This document shows, one piece after another, positions 62,981-64,000 of a stretch of 64,000 nt of DNA. Origin of the DNA: Oxalobacteraceae bacterium OTU3CINTB1 (GTDB taxonomy: Bacteria > Pseudomonadota > Gammaproteobacteria > Burkholderiales > Burkholderiaceae_D); NCBI GenBank assembly GCA_024123955.1, contig CP099652.1, forward strand, positions 4,402,001 through 4,466,000, read 5' to 3'. Under the pieces are notes generated by a model. That model worked only from the letters and a program-made list of their open reading frames with translations, had not been told where the DNA came from and did no database searches. The first letter of the stretch is position 1, and each line of letters starts with the position of its first letter. The translations under genes and the position numbers were made by a program.

Positions 62981-63661
62981 ATGAGCGAAACCGGCTTTGA
63001 ACAGCTGGCCACGGCCGCCTACAAGGGCGAGCGCGTGGCCGCTCGTCGTTTGGCGGCGCGGATGCGGTTGACGGAAGCCGACGCCCTGCGCCAGGTGTTG
63101 ACCGGGGTCGCGGGCGTGGCGGGTTTGCCTCGTTTGCTGGACGAACGGGCGCAGGCGCGTCAGCGCGACGCATCGCTGCGCGCCGCCAGGACGCGGGAGA
63201 AGGCGCAGAAAGAGGCGCATCGCCTGGCGCGCATGCAGCCGGCGGGCGATGCCTGGCGCGGGTGGTTCGACGGTTCGGCGCATCCCAATCCGGGACAGAT
63301 CGGTATCGGCGCGCTGCTATGCGGGCCTGCGGGGGAGCGGTTGGAGATCAGCCGCCGCGCAGGTCATGGCAATAGCGGCGAGGCGGAGTATCTGGCGCTG
63401 GCCGCGCTGCTGGAGGCGGCGCTGCGATTGGGCGCGACGGATTTGGTGGTGTACGGCGATAGCCGGGTGGTGGTCGACGACGTCAATCTCAGCGTCGAGG
63501 CGATTGCCGCCGGACGTGGCGCCAAGGGGCTGGAGGCGTACCGGATGCGGGTGATGGATTTATTGGGGCCACTGGGAGCTGTGAGCTTGCGGTGGGTGCC
63601 GCGTCACCGGAATGGGGACGCGGACCGGTTGTCGCAGTTGGCCGTAGCCGGCGCGCTGTGA
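62981..63661 (+). CDS. RNase H-fold (ribonuclease HI-like) protein
   Basis: A 226-residue protein from ATG 62981 (a GTG at 62975 is an alternative). A helical N-terminal part (1-85) precedes an RNase H domain with all acidic residues: FDGSAHPNPGQIGIG (Asp), GNSGEAEYLAL (Glu), VYGDSRVVVDDV (Asp) and VPRHRNGDADRLSQ (His/Asp). It probably cleaves RNA in RNA-DNA hybrids, though the N-terminal region is unlike RnhA. Confidence 0.85.
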   Translation: MSETGFEQLATAAYKGERVAARRLAARMRLTEADALRQVLTGVAGVAGLPRLLDERAQARQRDASLRAARTREKAQKEAHRLARMQPAGDAWRGWFDGSAHPNPGQIGIGALLCGPAGERLEISRRAGHGNSGEAEYLALAALLEAALRLGATDLVVYGDSRVVVDDVNLSVEAIAAGRGAKGLEAYRMRVMDLLGPLGAVSLRWVPRHRNGDADRLSQLAVAGAL

Positions 63662-63696
63662 TCGGCCGATGTATGCGCCGGTGTGGCGCATGCATT

Positions 63697-63722
63697 GGCG
63701 GATTACGCTGCGCTAATCCGCC
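63697..63722. repeat. REP-like palindrome
   Basis: Arms GGCGGATTA and TAATCCGCC around CGCTGCGC, followed by CTACGGGG. Sequences of this kind recur between genes in many proteobacteria. Only one copy is seen here. It overlaps the last codons and stop of the chemoreceptor gene. Confidence 0.6.
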
Positions 63723-64000
63723 CTACGGGGTTTAGACGGCGTGCGGGGACCGTGGCCTTGATCGGCTGGTACGGCCTTGCCGAGTCGTTGACCTTGAATA
63801 CGCTGACGATTTGCGCCAGCGCCGCCGCCTGCTGTTGCATCGATTCGGCGGCGGCCGCCGCTTCCTCGACCAGCGCGGCGTTCTGCTGCGTGACCGCGTC
63901 CATCGAACCGATCGCCTGATTGACTTCGTTGATGCCGGCGCTTTGCTCGGTGCTGGCGGCGGTGATCTCGGAGATGATGTCGCTGACGCGGTGCACGCTG
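63703..64000 (-). CDS. Methyl-accepting chemotaxis protein, C-terminal fragment (5' end outside window)
   Basis: The frame runs off the right edge, so only about the last 98 residues are present. They are the end of the signalling coiled coil (ISEITAASTEQSAGINEVNQ, MDAVTQQNAALVEEAAAAAESM) with a methylation-type Gln/Glu helix, then a disordered tail. The stop codon TAA falls inside a REP-like palindrome, so the last residues (GRISAA) are encoded partly by the repeat. Confidence 0.93.
   Translation of the reverse strand, partial: SVHRVSDIISEITAASTEQSAGINEVNQAIGSMDAVTQQNAALVEEAAAAAESMQQQAAALAQIVSVFKVNDSARPYQPIKATVPARRLNPVGRISAA

Noticed and set aside
1..64000. CRISPR arrays, insertion sequences, prophage genes and rRNA
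   Set aside because: No regularly spaced direct repeats, no transposase or integrase, no phage structural genes and no rRNA sequence were recognised.

Overview
This is a GC-rich chromosomal window. Its gene content looks like a betaproteobacterium of the Oxalobacteraceae (Massilia/Duganella/Janthinobacterium type): many TonB-dependent receptors, a beta-propeller phytase, YXWGXW-repeat and glycine-zipper envelope proteins, a copper oxidase locus and a chemoreceptor. The genus is an inference from gene content; no rRNA or other species marker is present.

Layout. 1-2.6 kb: a TonB siderophore receptor cut by the window edge and a FecI-type sigma factor under a Fur-box-like site. 2.7-6.6 kb: a family 11 rhamnogalacturonan lyase, then a diguanylate-cyclase-like protein with a degenerate active site, translationally coupled to an AraC regulator. 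6.9-13.2 kb: a phosphate theme (TonB receptor, beta-propeller phytase, tRNA-Leu with a strong terminator, Pit phosphate transporter). 13.3-16.2 kb: a lower-GC, single-strand operon that looks like a ribosomally made peptide system. It holds a stand-alone PatG C-terminal-like protein, a small subtilisin-like protease with a full catalytic set, and four short Cys-rich peptides. Three of these share a PGFTAE leader motif and a CX3CX3C-X8/9-CX3CX3C core. 16.5-19.7 kb: an NlpC/CHAP-like hydrolase and a NarL-type two-component pair. 19.7-21.5 kb: an SOS unit, with SRAP peptidase and an unknown two-gene operon diverging from a perfect LexA box. 21.6-24.0 kb: an M6-like metalloprotease followed by a free-standing copy of its own C-terminal domain. 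24.1-36.8 kb: a CzcE-like protein, an ExbB-ExbD-(TonB-like) operon, a CLC transporter, a copper oxidase/TolC locus, a persulfide dioxygenase-like hydrolase, an M28 peptidase and others.

36.9-61.5 kb is dominated by a large two-armed system. The plus-strand arm (36.9-45.3 kb) encodes a Ser/Thr kinase, a SEDS (FtsW/RodA) protein with a large N-terminal extension, an FHA-like protein, an SH3 protein, a PP2C phosphatase and an FHA protein. The minus-strand arm (61.5-49.2 kb) encodes a penicillin-binding transpeptidase, three unknown proteins, a Lon-domain-like protein with an internal duplication, an SPFH/zinc-ribbon coiled-coil protein and a Ser/Thr kinase fused to a formylglycine-generating-enzyme-like domain. 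Five ordinary metabolic or stress genes sit between the arms. Many junctions are ATGA overlaps, so each arm reads as an operon. The parts list resembles the actinobacterial pknB-pstP-rodA-pbpA-fha logic (phospho-signalling controlling a SEDS-PBP pair), in an unexpected setting and with extra unknown parts.

61.7-64.0 kb: small envelope proteins, an RNase H-fold protein and the 3' end of a chemoreceptor.

The two regions most worth attention are the Cys-rich peptide operon (13.35-16.2 kb) and the kinase/SEDS/PBP system (36.9-61.5 kb). All assignments come from reading the sequence; no database search was run.
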